A stretch of 64,000 nt of DNA from Tomocerus qinae (taxonomy: Eukaryota > Arthropoda > Collembola > Entomobryomorpha > Tomoceridae): positions 21,287,930 through 21,351,929 of the forward strand of contig CM034549.1 of NCBI GenBank assembly GCA_020055645.1, given 5' to 3'. Below the pieces are notes generated by a model, which was not told the origin of the DNA, ran no database searches, and was given only the letters and a program-made list of their open reading frames with translations. The translations under genes were made by a program, and so were the position numbers. This document shows positions 28,065 through 37,057 of this stretch, piece after piece; within the stretch, counting starts at the first letter, position 1; the number at the start of each line of letters is the position of its first letter.

Positions 28065-28568
28065 TTATAGATGCAGCGTATTCGTCCAGTCTGCATGCTT
28101 GGGTTGTTTTTTCTGAAGATATGTATGGAAAGGAAGATGCAAGCAGTATATAATATAATAATAGATCAGAAGTGAGTTGCAGGAGAAACTCAAGAAGAAA
28201 AGAGCACTTGAAGCTTCGCTAGTTTCATCTACAAACCCCGGAATACCTTTATTCATCTCATATGTACCTTTAATCACTCTAAGCCCTCTATTTAAAATGT
28301 AGTGTATAGATAGCATTCTATAATATGTTACCAAATCTATCCCTAAGGGTATGATTACTACATAGTTATAGTTAGTAGTAGCAAGCGGCATATTGTTCCA
28401 TTGGTACATATAGTGACAATTTTGTACATCATTTTGTAATGAACTATGGATAATAAAGCCGCAAGTAGGAAGAGCGTTGTAAGTAAAATTGAAAAGGGTA
28501 TGCATTTCTGGAAGCCTAAGGTCTATTCTACAGGAAGTATATAGCATTAGTTGCAAACTGGAGTGCAC
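28065..28568 (-). CDS. longest standard-code frame (167 codons), product unknown
   Basis: This minus-strand frame is the one length outlier of the window; my rough estimate is about 0.05 such frames by chance. It starts at a GTG (no early ATG) and ends with TAA. The protein is rich in Tyr, Ile and Asn with one more ordinary stretch (NRGLRVIKGTYEMNKGIP) and a hydrophobic run near the C-terminus. It lies just downstream, on the same strand, of the copia-type RNase H remnant, where a 3' LTR would be expected, so it may be open by accident within LTR-derived or flanking DNA. I recognise no domain. Confidence 0.18.
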   Translation of the reverse strand: MHSSLQLMLYTSCRIDLRLPEMHTLFNFTYNALPTCGFIIHSSLQNDVQNCHYMYQWNNMPLATTNYNYVVIIPLGIDLVTYYRMLSIHYILNRGLRVIKGTYEMNKGIPGFVDETSEASSALFFLSFSCNSLLIYYYIIYCLHLPFHTYLQKKQPKHADWTNTLHL

Positions 28569-28620
28569 AATTCCTAGCTGTGTCTATTTACTAGTAGCTC
28601 TCGCTGAACAGAACTGACTT

Positions 28621-28670
28621 CTTGAAGCAAAAGGGTGAATGACAACGACAACTCTTCAGAACGCTTCAAG
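28621..28670. repeat. inverted repeat just beyond the purine tract
   Basis: CTTGAAGC at 28621-28628 and GCTTCAAG at 28663-28670 are reverse complements separated by 34 bases. It falls where the 3' LTR of the minus-strand element would begin, so it could be LTR secondary structure (inference). Confidence 0.6.
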
Positions 28671-28673
28671 TGT

Positions 28674-28688
28674 CCTCTTCTTCTCTTC
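28674..28688 (-). other. candidate polypurine tract of a copia-type element
   Basis: On the minus strand the run GAAGAGAAGAAGAGG is purine-only, 15 bases, and directly follows a TGA (28689-28687) that closes the RNase H frame if TAG is read through. In LTR retrotransposons plus-strand synthesis is primed from such a tract next to the 3' LTR, usually just after the pol stop. Position and strand fit; no LTR pair has been shown. Confidence 0.35.
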
Positions 28689-28776
28689 ACAACCATGTCT
28701 GGCAAGACAGAACCAAGTCGACTCCTACATAGTCTACATCGGTAGTTGTACTAACTATGCTTGTATAGTTAAGGAA

Positions 28777-29085
28777 CTAGAGTTTACGTAATGCTTTAGT
28801 AAAGGGTGCTGCCAGAGAGTCGTCTGGCTGAACAGAACAATTCAGGCGATGCGATGGTGGGTTTCCTCGATAAATCCGGAAAGAAAAGTTATTGGAAAAC
28901 TTGTTCAAAAGTTTGTGAGACAGGGAAGGCAAGTCTCTGGTTAAACAGAGCGACGCTTTGTACAACCACATCGGACTAAAGCAAACCACAGTGCAGAGAC
29001 GGAAAGGGTTACAAAGTTTGTCCAAGAGAAAGACAAGGAAAACAGCGGACTCAACTGCCGACTGGAGGGCACTGTAATGTTGGTA
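28777..29085 (-). pseudogene. Ty1/copia-type retrotransposon RNase H remnant
   Basis: On the minus strand 102 codons are open from just after a TAA to a TAG (28779-28777). They align in order and spacing with the end of copia-type pol. Residues 4-21 read YSALQSAVESAVFLVFLL, the block that follows the E-A-E-Y motif; residues 46-51 LCLTRD sit at the block after the D-N-Q motif; SHK and NK at 56-62 match the H-x-R-T-K-H region; and SVQPDDSLAAPFTKAL (84-99) matches the P-x-x-x-x-L-A-D-x-F-T-K-x-L ending. In the cell this domain degrades RNA of the RNA:DNA hybrid during retrotransposition. Acidic catalytic positions are replaced (QHY for the Glu block, LYK for Asp-Asn), so the copy should be inactive. 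With TAA/TAG as sense the frame spans 29511-28687. No integrase or reverse transcriptase block was found at 29.5-31 kb. The element is truncated or rearranged. Confidence 0.55.
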
Positions 29086-29330
29086 TTACACTAACGAAGG
29101 AACAGAGTAGTGGAACGATAATCCAGCGAAAGTCCATTGGAAGATTCCGATGCAAATGAGAAACGTCTCATTAGCGGACCGAGTCCATTAAATATAGATT
29201 TAAATTAAAGCCCATCTAGAGTTGAATGGTAGAGGAGAGGAAATCCAGGGATGGGTTCCTATTTGCTATCTTGCCTATTCTCTAATTGCTATAATTGTAG
29301 TTCGGAAGTCAGGAAGGAAAATTACACGCT

Positions 29331-29361
29331 ACCCACCTACTATCTACCTACCTACCTATCT
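29331..29361. repeat. (CTAC)n microsatellite
   Basis: A run of CTAC units with ATCT variants, seen directly. On the minus strand it encodes Val-Gly-Gly-like residues, which could mimic a retroelement motif by chance. Confidence 0.85.
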
Positions 29362-29511
29362 TAAATTCTACTATGCCATAACTTCTCCCTATCTGGTTCT
29401 CACTACATAGTTTTATTTAGTTTCATCATTAATTTCTGTTGGGTTAACTAAGGCAATTGTTACTATTCGTAGAATGAAGTTAGACCAATTCAACTTGAAT
29501 GCTCTAAATAT

Positions 29512-32500
29512 TCACTCACACAGTATATAACAGGCAAGAGATGACAGGACAAAGCTAAATACGAGCGGAAATACTTGCCTACAATTATATTATCTGCATC
29601 CGTATCATATTTACACTAATAAGAACCCTCACAAAGGAATTCTCCTTTCTTAGAAACACAAATTTTACAATTAACTCAGGACTCTTCTAAAAATATACGT
29701 CCTAATTCTAAAACACTGCTGACAATGAGTCTATGTAACTGCTTATTAACTTATCAAGCATGCGACTGTATTTAGGGGAAATCATATCCTAACGGTACTT
29801 GTTCCATGCAGCCAATTCAACACAATAGGATTCATTTAATTAAACGAAAGGAGAAAATTAAGAATGACAACCTCCAGCTTTGTTCTTCCTTTTCACGATT
29901 GATGTCTTTATGCCTACAGCATCGAATCTAAGAAAAAAGGAAGAAAAATTCACTAACAGGGATGTGTCGTGCTCAACTTTTATCATCACTGCACGCAATG
30001 CACAATAGCATTGATTCTTCATCATCTAAACAAACTGGACTGGAGATTCTGCCGAAATTCAAACAAAACAAATCAGGAACAAGAAGCAACAGACAAGACT
30101 AAATGATAGCTCGTTCGACGGCTGCCCACGGATGCAAACTTCCAGTGTTATTATGTACCTACTTGTAAGTATTGTTGCAAAGCAAAAGCAAATCATAAAG
30201 AGTTCGATGGCACCTATACGTCTGTCTTCTCTCTCTATCCAATGCAAAGTGACCGAAGGAAAGAGAAGAAAGAGCGAGTTAAGTAAAAGAGGTAAACATA
30301 AGTGCTTCAACAACCAATTACCTGTACTACTCTCAAATTCCTTTTCTCAACTAAAGGAGCATTGAAATTGATGGAATGGTGTATGTAGCCCAAGTGAAGT
30401 CCATAAAAACCGATCCCACATTTTTCTCACAATTACTAACAATCTGGAAAGACGAACTCTATCTCAATGCAATATATGATACAACTGCACTAATGCATGC
30501 TACTGCTTCTTCCATTTCATTGAAATACGATAATATACCACTCTAAGTCGTAGTAAAAGTAATAACTATGGTAAAGAATTGGCAGTTGCGTATAGCTACC
30601 TACTTATTGTAGCCAACGTATATTTCCTCTAACGAAGATTGAAATGGAAAATCTTAAAAGAAGGTTATCAAAGAAAATGGGTATGAACTCGTTTAGCTGT
30701 AGTATATCTTATAACACATAGAGAAGACTTGAAAGAATGCATTAAGAATCCTTCGTGGTTTCTTCATGTTTTTCCTCGGTTACATTATGTACCTATATAG
30801 CAAAGTATATAAGTAGGCAGGCAATGCGTTCATCACTACTTTGTACACTCGAATTTTTCTGCTACTAGTGATATAAGGGAGTTTCTTTCATTTCTCATTT
30901 CACTCAACAATTTCTCGCCTGCTTTTCAACTAATACTTATAAAGTAAGAAAGGTGAGCAAAAGCACCGCAAAAAATCTAAGAAAACATAAGAGCATCCTT
31001 GCACATTATAATTTTCGATCCAGAACTTTCCGATCTGTCGACATACGTGAGATTCTCTATCAAACTAATTTTTTAACTGCACGCAACTTGAACACATTGA
31101 TGTTGTACATAGCTGTAGTATATTTGTGCTCACTTCACATTTTTAATAAGCATATACTTAAGTGTTAAGGTTAAGGTGTGTGCTATGTGTAGTCTGTACT
31201 GTACCATAATAGTATACAGGATATAATACTAAATACTAGTTTAGCTAGATACACGTCTCACTTTCATCTGCACTACCTCATAGAGTAATTTACATTTACC
31301 TAAGCGTGACTATCTCAGTTGGGAATTTTATATCGAATGTGTAACAGTTTAGTAAATACATAGCAATAAAATACCCTTGTATTTTTGTTGATGGAACTTT
31401 ATTTACGTGCTCAAGATATGATGTGAGTAATCTTAGATATAATATTAGGGAGTATTAATATACCAAATAGTTATCCTTGTATTTTCGCTACCTGCTAAGA
31501 GACATGGGAAACATGAATGTAGACGTCAAGAGAAATCTAGACGCTGTCACAATGCCCATGTACTAAAAATCAATTTATTGTCATTGCACCTCGTTAGAAG
31601 GTCAACACTCTGATTTACAGGTGATAGAAGCATCAAACATGGCACATAAATCGAAATTTTCCGAGTCAAGTTGGAAACACGCAAAAGAGTAGTTTTTGGT
31701 GTTCGATTGCATTCTAATTCTCTGTTCTGGACGATAAACTGCATTACTAAAAGTACTATTACCTACCTTTAGAGATTATAAGTTATAAACAAGGTTCAGA
31801 CGCATTAAACACTCACTCTAGCCTAGTCAATCATAATACAATCAAAAAAGCATAGCTTAACACTTTATCCTACCTTTTACATCTGTGCATGCATACTAAT
31901 AAAACTTTTGTATGGAAATCTTTAATACATGTTTTCTTCCCATTATCAATGTTCGAAAGGAACTTTTGGAGTAAGGGAAGCAATATAATAACTTATATAA
32001 AGGATATATTCAATAAATATTCTTATAGTAACTCCAGCCAAGTCGTATGAAATGATTGAAGTTAATTGTCGAATTGAGTCCGTGTCTGGCAACAAGAGCA
32101 GACGAGAGAACAGAACACACCAATTGAATGAATAAAGTGAGTGAAGGAAAAGAGAAAAACCCGTTTTGCTGTCAGATCAGACAAGACGGGATTGAATTCT
32201 CGACCGACCGACCGACCCACAGTTGGGTCATGCCATGCCCCGTCCTACTGCAACACACAACTACTAATACAGTTCGATTGTGAAAACCGAATTCAACCAT
32301 AATAATATACATTAGTTGTAATATACATTTATGAAGCTACGAAAGACATTCCCTTTCAGGTTTTACCCAACCAGCAAAGCTAAGTTAACGTGCCACAATT
32401 ACTACTACATATCAACAAGGGGAAGATGGATGCTTCTTCTCTTTAACTATTATTATAGCTGTTGCACCAACCTTTACACATTTATTAGAAGTAGACAGAC

Positions 32501-33945
32501 AAGAACAAGACAAAAGGAACAGACTGCAGTAAAATCAATGGAAGATGGAAGCCAGACCTAGTCAGGGAATTCACTGACAACCAAATATTCACTGTAACAG
32601 TTAAGCTTTTAGGAAACGAAATTTTTGCAATTTATTCTATTCCCATTTCTTTAGCAAATAATACCAAAAACTTGACTAAACACTACATCATGTTAGAAGC
32701 CTCTTCTCCCTTCGTGTTAAAAGTAGCGAAATAGTATGTCGGCTTAAAAATGCAGACAGACTACACATAGTCCTGAGTCTTGTGAATAACCTTTTCTTGC
32801 AGACAGATTTAAAGAAATTTCTCTTCTTTGAGAAGTTTAGATTTAGACGAGGAGAACTTAACAATGGTAAATACCTTCTGAGTATGCCCAAGTAAATAAG
32901 AGAATTGCGTCATATAAAATCTCCATGCATACATTTCCTTTTTCAGCTGATAGTCGGAACTAGGCACCTTTGTGTGTTTTGCTATTGTATAAACCTTGCA
33001 CAATATTCCATGTAGGTCAAAAGAAACTCATTAAAGACTGGCTGGAGACACGAGAGAGATCAATTATTTAGAGTCAGGCTATACATAGTTTATTGCCTAA
33101 AGTAAATTAGAACGCGATTTCAATAAAGCTCCTGCTACTAAAGCTTAAGCTGCGTTGATGTTTACCTTAGAGGAGGCAGCTCTCAGTCACAAAAGCCCTT
33201 ACGTCTCATGTTAATACATTTCAACTCACTACAATTCTGCCAAGTTCAGTCGCGCTATTCACTCTCAAACTGAACAACTCCCCAATATTAATCTACGAAT
33301 TATTTAAGCTTACCTAATATAAATCGCTCTGCTCGGAAAACATGCACACTTACACTAATATAAATGGCACAGACGATATTCTCAGTACATAAAGGAGGGA
33401 GATCCCTATCTTTTCAATGCGTAATGCGTCATATGAATGGCATATCACTCCTCGTTTATCAAACGGATTTTAATCCCCTGTGATAAAAATTATCGCTTCC
33501 CGGCCCCTTTCCTTTCTTTGCTCCAGTCGTTTTACACTACTCCTAGAAATACGCTAACCTATTGTAATACCAAAAAGTACAGTCCGCAGATTTGCACTTA
33601 TCTGCACGCAAAACACGGGCACACTTTCTCTTAAGACGCAAATCCCTTTCCTTCATTCATTCTTAGTCAACTTTAAAGTTCAGACCTTCGTTCTAAATTT
33701 AACAACTTGCAATCAACTCCGCCTTATTTCAATTTTCATCATTGTCCCCTCTCCCAATCCATTCTTACGTACACAGCGAGCTTATCGTGTTTGTGTATCT
33801 TAAGCTTAGCTTATTAAGTTAACTGCACTAACACAAATAATTATGCAGCCAAGGTTTAGTTAGTAAATTATTGCACCAAGCCATATGCACCATATAAGGT
33901 CTATTACCCTCAAACTTGACGAAAGCATGTTAGCGAAGGTGCTAA
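29512..33945. other. non-coding stretch
   Basis: I searched by eye for copia-type reverse transcriptase and integrase motifs on the minus strand here and found none. Frames are of chance length. The plus frame 30953-31168 (GTG start) begins with a basic run (STAKNLRKHKS) but has no known motif. A CGAC array lies at 32201-32216. Confidence 0.5.
32201..32216. repeat. (CGAC)4 microsatellite
   Basis: Four perfect CGAC units, notable for containing CpG in AT-rich DNA. Confidence 0.9.
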
Positions 33946-34215
33946 GAGACCTGCAGTAATATTCCTACGGATGTTGTTAATAAATCCGAGTTTAATTTGT
34001 TTATTCCGTATTATGACCGTCGTCTTATGTTCATAAGAAGCCGCCAAGACGCCGATTTCCACGTATTTTGGACATCACCAGGAGGACCTCAGAACTTTAG
34101 ACGAGGTTCTAATACAGGTCTTAAACTACATCGAAATTTTATTCACAAAACCCCGGCCCGGATCTCGTTGTTTGACCTTTTGAACCAGGGCGAATATGAT
34201 CCAAGTATTATTTGA
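33946..34215 (+). CDS. probable coding segment (C-terminal exon?), TGA-ended, family unknown
   Basis: An 89-codon frame follows a TAA (33943-33945) and ends at TGA. Its first Met-type codon is a TTG at 33997, so a true start is unlikely and it reads better as a 3' exon; CTGCAG at 33951-33956 is a possible acceptor. Codon content differs from the flanks, with many CGN arginines and GAC/GCC codons. The protein is varied: YYDRRLMFIRSRQDADFHVF, then FWTSPGGPQNFRRGSN, and the end KTPARISLFDLLNQGEYDP. The P-A-R-I-S-L-F-D-L-L stretch faintly recalls the linker before the protease in some plant Ty3/gypsy polyproteins, but this is too short to claim. It may be a gene exon or a second retroelement scrap. 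Confidence 0.32.
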   Translation, partial: ETCSNIPTDVVNKSEFNLFIPYYDRRLMFIRSRQDADFHVFWTSPGGPQNFRRGSNTGLKLHRNFIHKTPARISLFDLLNQGEYDPSII

Positions 34216-35527
34216 CCTAACTTAACTGCCAAATGAATTAATACGGGCACAATTAATACTCTTAGAGAAAGGTATAAAAATTGAATTGCTTTGCAAGAAA
34301 GGTCAGAAAATCCCTCTTTAGAGGCTTGTTTTCTTTAAAACCTGCTATATGATGTAATGCAATTTAGGGTGATCCAATACTGACGAAGTATGTCATTTCA
34401 TGAATTTCATCCATATTAAACAAATTTAATGAGACGAAGTAGCTCTCAATAATCCTTTATTCGTATCTGTTCTAGCAAGATAATTGGCATCTTTTAGAGA
34501 CGTCAGTAATAACACCGTTATAATATAAAAAGTCAACTGCTATGCTGATAAGTAGTTCAAGTATGCAATGCACTACGGAAACTTTTCCAAATTCATTGAC
34601 TTTTAAGATTCATAGAAGGCTTCATTCGTGGAAGTTATTACGTAGGCGTCTTAAGATCTGATTTCTGATATGCATGTAACAGACAACATTCATAAAAAAT
34701 AAATGCTGCTACTACGGGAGTTACGAAAATGGTAATAATAATGATGCATTCTTATTGAGAGTGAATCTTTGCAGAATCCCGAGTACAATATCCGCATTTA
34801 CTACTATAATTCTTTATTCATCTATTACCAAAGACATAATAGAATCGAGAGTACATTAGTTAAAAAGAATTGCATTTCTATTCTACAAGACACTTTTTCG
34901 ATCCGAATTTTCAGTCTGTAAAAGATTCAGGAAATATGCAAAGGAAAAATGAGGATGATTATTAGACATACTTAGAGTACTTATCGTTAGACTTGGTTGA
35001 ACAACTAAAAACCAATTTAGATTCACTAGAAAAATGAAATCGGAGCAGCAAGAAGCCCACTTATCCACTTATCTTCACTAGCTCAGCCAGGGGTTTGCAC
35101 TTCAGATGCCGAACACACTCGACTCGACCAGGCAGAGCGAAGTCAAATCTTCTTACTAAATGTTCTACTTTTTTCAGCGATCACACTTACACTGCGTTTA
35201 AGAGTTATAGAGCAACCCCAGTTGGTAGACGTAATTAAGTTTCCATTATACTATAACTTTGATAATACAAAACGCTGCTGCAGTTCAGAAGTTGTACAAA
35301 TTAAGTCACTAAATTACAGACCATTTGTTAAGAAAGAATATTCGCACACTTTACACACATAATATTCAGAAAATCAATTCGCTTACAGAAACTACTACGG
35401 CTTAGGGTCCCTTTATAATGCACAATCAGTCTTTCTAAGCAAAAGAAATAGGAAGTGGTAGTGTTTCATTAAATTGGTCTTCATAAGCTATAGTAAATGT
35501 TGGAAGGGATTGCATATTTGCATTTGT
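34216..35527. other. non-coding stretch between two gene-like segments
   Basis: AT-rich with no frame above 61 codons. It could be an intron or intergenic spacer if the segments at 33.9-34.2 and 35.5-36.0 kb belong to one or two plus-strand genes. A TGA-ended frame before it favours two separate genes. Confidence 0.45.
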
Positions 35528-35959
35528 ATGGTAACCTCAAGACACCAGAAGCCATGGCGGATTTCTGAAGACACGTTTGATTTGGGTAGAGCAGTTATGC
35601 ACGGTACAGCTAATCAATCAAAATTCGCAGTGGCAGGAAATTAACCTTTCACCTATACGTATGATTCAAAACATCAGGGACGACATTCTGAACCCCTTAG
35701 CAAGGGGAAATCGCAAGCAAATATTGAGTTACCACAGGAGTTGCTATTGTCCATATTCTCATCATTGTCGTAGATTTAACTTTGCTATCGTTGTCGTAGG
35801 AATAGGGAAATTCCATAGCGCTGCTACAAAACACGATTCTCATCCCATAATTTTGCCACAGCATAGCAAATATCTGTCGCAAAGTTAGCGCAAACTGAGA
35901 GCTACCGCAACTTTGCGATCACATTGTTGAAGGCACTTGGAGATTGGAGACACTTGTGA
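35528..35959 (+). CDS. F-box-like protein, frame open only if TAA/TAG are sense
   Basis: A frame from ATG 35528 to TGA 35957 (143 residues) carries LPQELLLSIFSSLS at residues 68-81. This is the core of an F-box, the roughly 45-residue domain that binds Skp1 and brings substrates to SCF ubiquitin ligases. Beyond the core, a Leu stands at the spacing expected for the next F-box helix and is followed by an Arg/Cys-rich stretch (LCYRCRRNRE), but that part is reached only by reading a TAG (35771) and a TAA (35777) as amino acids. In all, five TAA/TAG codons (35642, 35771, 35777, 35816, 35864) and no TGA lie in frame. Upstream, WRISEDTFDLGRAVMHGT is ordinary protein. In the standard code the F-box core would need to be a 126-base internal exon with weak splice sites, or a pseudogene. 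A substrate-binding repeat was not seen; later exons may hold it. Confidence 0.42.
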
Positions 35960-36340
35960 TCCCTATGGTTACTTTGACAATATCAATTGCAATTTGATAA
36001 TCTCCGGTCTCGGACTCCGTAGTACGACTGTCAAGTGCCATGCATATTGAAGTGCAAGACATTAGGCAACTGTAATTTCCATGACTACAGTCACTCGTAA
36101 AGTAGTACCTCAATCAATGCCTAACACCCTTCCCACACTACTCCATACCTTGGAGTTGGAACATCCATGCCGATAAGTACCGTTACCTAGGACAACTTAT
36201 CAAAAACTGCTACAACGTCGCAAACTTGCTAGGACGCTGCTAACTGACATGAGAATATGGATTTATTTTGACATCGCAAGTAGACATAGCAACTCTTGCG
36301 ATATCGCAAATTTACCACAAAAGTTCAGAATACCGTCCCA
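35697..36340. repeat. local field of degenerate TCGCAA / TAGCAAC words
   Basis: Within about 640 bases the words TCGCAA or TTGCGA occur at 35711, 35877, 35912, 36215, 36274, 36296 and 36304, with related CTGCTAC, TAGCAA and GTTGCTA words between them. I count only about ten more such words in the rest of the window. It ends in a perfect palindrome (36296-36309). It overlaps the second half of the F-box frame. Units are too diverged to give a period by eye; it may be an old minisatellite. Confidence 0.5.
36296..36309. repeat. perfect 14-bp palindrome
   Basis: TTGCGATATCGCAA is self-complementary and is made of two head-to-head copies of the local TCGCAA word. Confidence 0.85.
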
Positions 36341-36435
36341 GAGTTGCAGAAACAAATCTTGGCTGTTGGAAAAATAAATTTGTTACAAAGGCAGGCCAAC
36401 TTTTCTAATTAAATGAACTTGGTGTTTCTCTGCAG

Positions 36436-36527
36436 GGAAAAGAAATGGCCAATTATGCAGCATGCCGAAGTACATCTCAGTCACAGGAACTTAGTTGGTC
36501 AAGTAGGACAAAAATGCGACAGAGTCT
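36436..36527 (+). CDS. exon-like segment with strong splice signals
   Basis: TTGGTGTTTCTCTGCAG ends at 36435 and GTAAGTTAAT starts at 36528, giving a 92-base segment with consensus-like sites at both ends. Two of its three phases are open in the standard code (one reading EKKWPIMQHAEVHLSHRNLV, the other GKEMANYAACRSTSQ); the third holds two TAG codons. It lies on the same strand as and about 480 bases after the F-box frame, so it may be a later exon of that gene. The phase cannot be fixed because the F-box exon donor is uncertain (GTAGAT at 35770 or GTAGGA at 35796). Confidence 0.28.
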
Positions 36528-37021
36528 GTAAGTTAATTATGTATAATTTATTGCATGTACTGAGTTGCAATTTTTATGCAACAAAAGTCAAGTCTAACGG
36601 GAGTAGCCAAAAAAATGCAAATGTCAATTGGCAAGAGTATAAAAATTGGGAGCAAACGAGCTAAGATAATAGAGTAGACAAAACATCCTAAACAATATAT
36701 ATAGAAGAGGAGAGAAGGATTGACATTATCACAGTGCGATCTTCAGGTCAGCTACAGACAGGACAAGACTTAACTCAACTTTAATACTGCAGTGCCAAAG
36801 AAAGACAGGTTTACATGCTTACAATGTGATCAAGACATGTTAAGGTCAACCTTTCATGTCTTTTACTTGTTTTGTTGTATGTATTTGTATCGTTTGTACC
36901 AATATATTTGGTACATACGTATCTATATCATACAAGTATCTGTATTAGTATATTTTTATCTATATTTCCAATCGCACCCGCCTGCCATATATACATTCCC
37001 TACGTACGTACAATTCGCCAG

Positions 37022-37057
37022 TGGCAAACGTAAAAAAGCGATGCGAACGAAAACCCG
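37022..37057 (+). CDS. very small exon-like segment
   Basis: ATTCGCCAG (ending 37021) and GTGAGTTAAA (from 37058) bracket 36 bases that encode a short basic run (GKRKKAMRTKT in one phase). It is on the same strand as the segments above. Too short to be convincing alone; listed as a possible last part of the same plus-strand gene. Confidence 0.15.

Larger units (their letters stand above)
28687..29511 (-). mobile_element. outer limits of the copia-type fragment (read-through frame)
   Basis: Counting only TGA as stop, the RNase H frame extends 274 codons, from after a TGA at 29514-29512 to the TGA at 28689-28687, which abuts the purine tract. Upstream of the clear part, FLICIGIFQW lies roughly where the G-Y-x-F-x-L-G and S-W blocks should be, and LPDF with a His 19 residues later resembles the R-P-D-I to H-W region. 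These are weak matches, and part of this DNA (29331-29361) is a simple repeat. Treat the borders as a guess. The DNA at 28600-29220 is clearly more GC-rich than the flanks, which supports an inserted block. Confidence 0.35.

Noticed and set aside
29331..29361. Val-Gly-Gly stretch resembling the L-V-G-S-L block of copia pol
   Set aside because: It is encoded by a CTAC microsatellite on the opposite strand, so the match can be an accident.
29512..31200. Search for reverse transcriptase (Y-V-D-D) and integrase motifs upstream of the RNase H remnant
   Set aside because: No sequence able to encode Y-V-D-D in the right orientation was found; the rest of the element is absent or unrecognisable.
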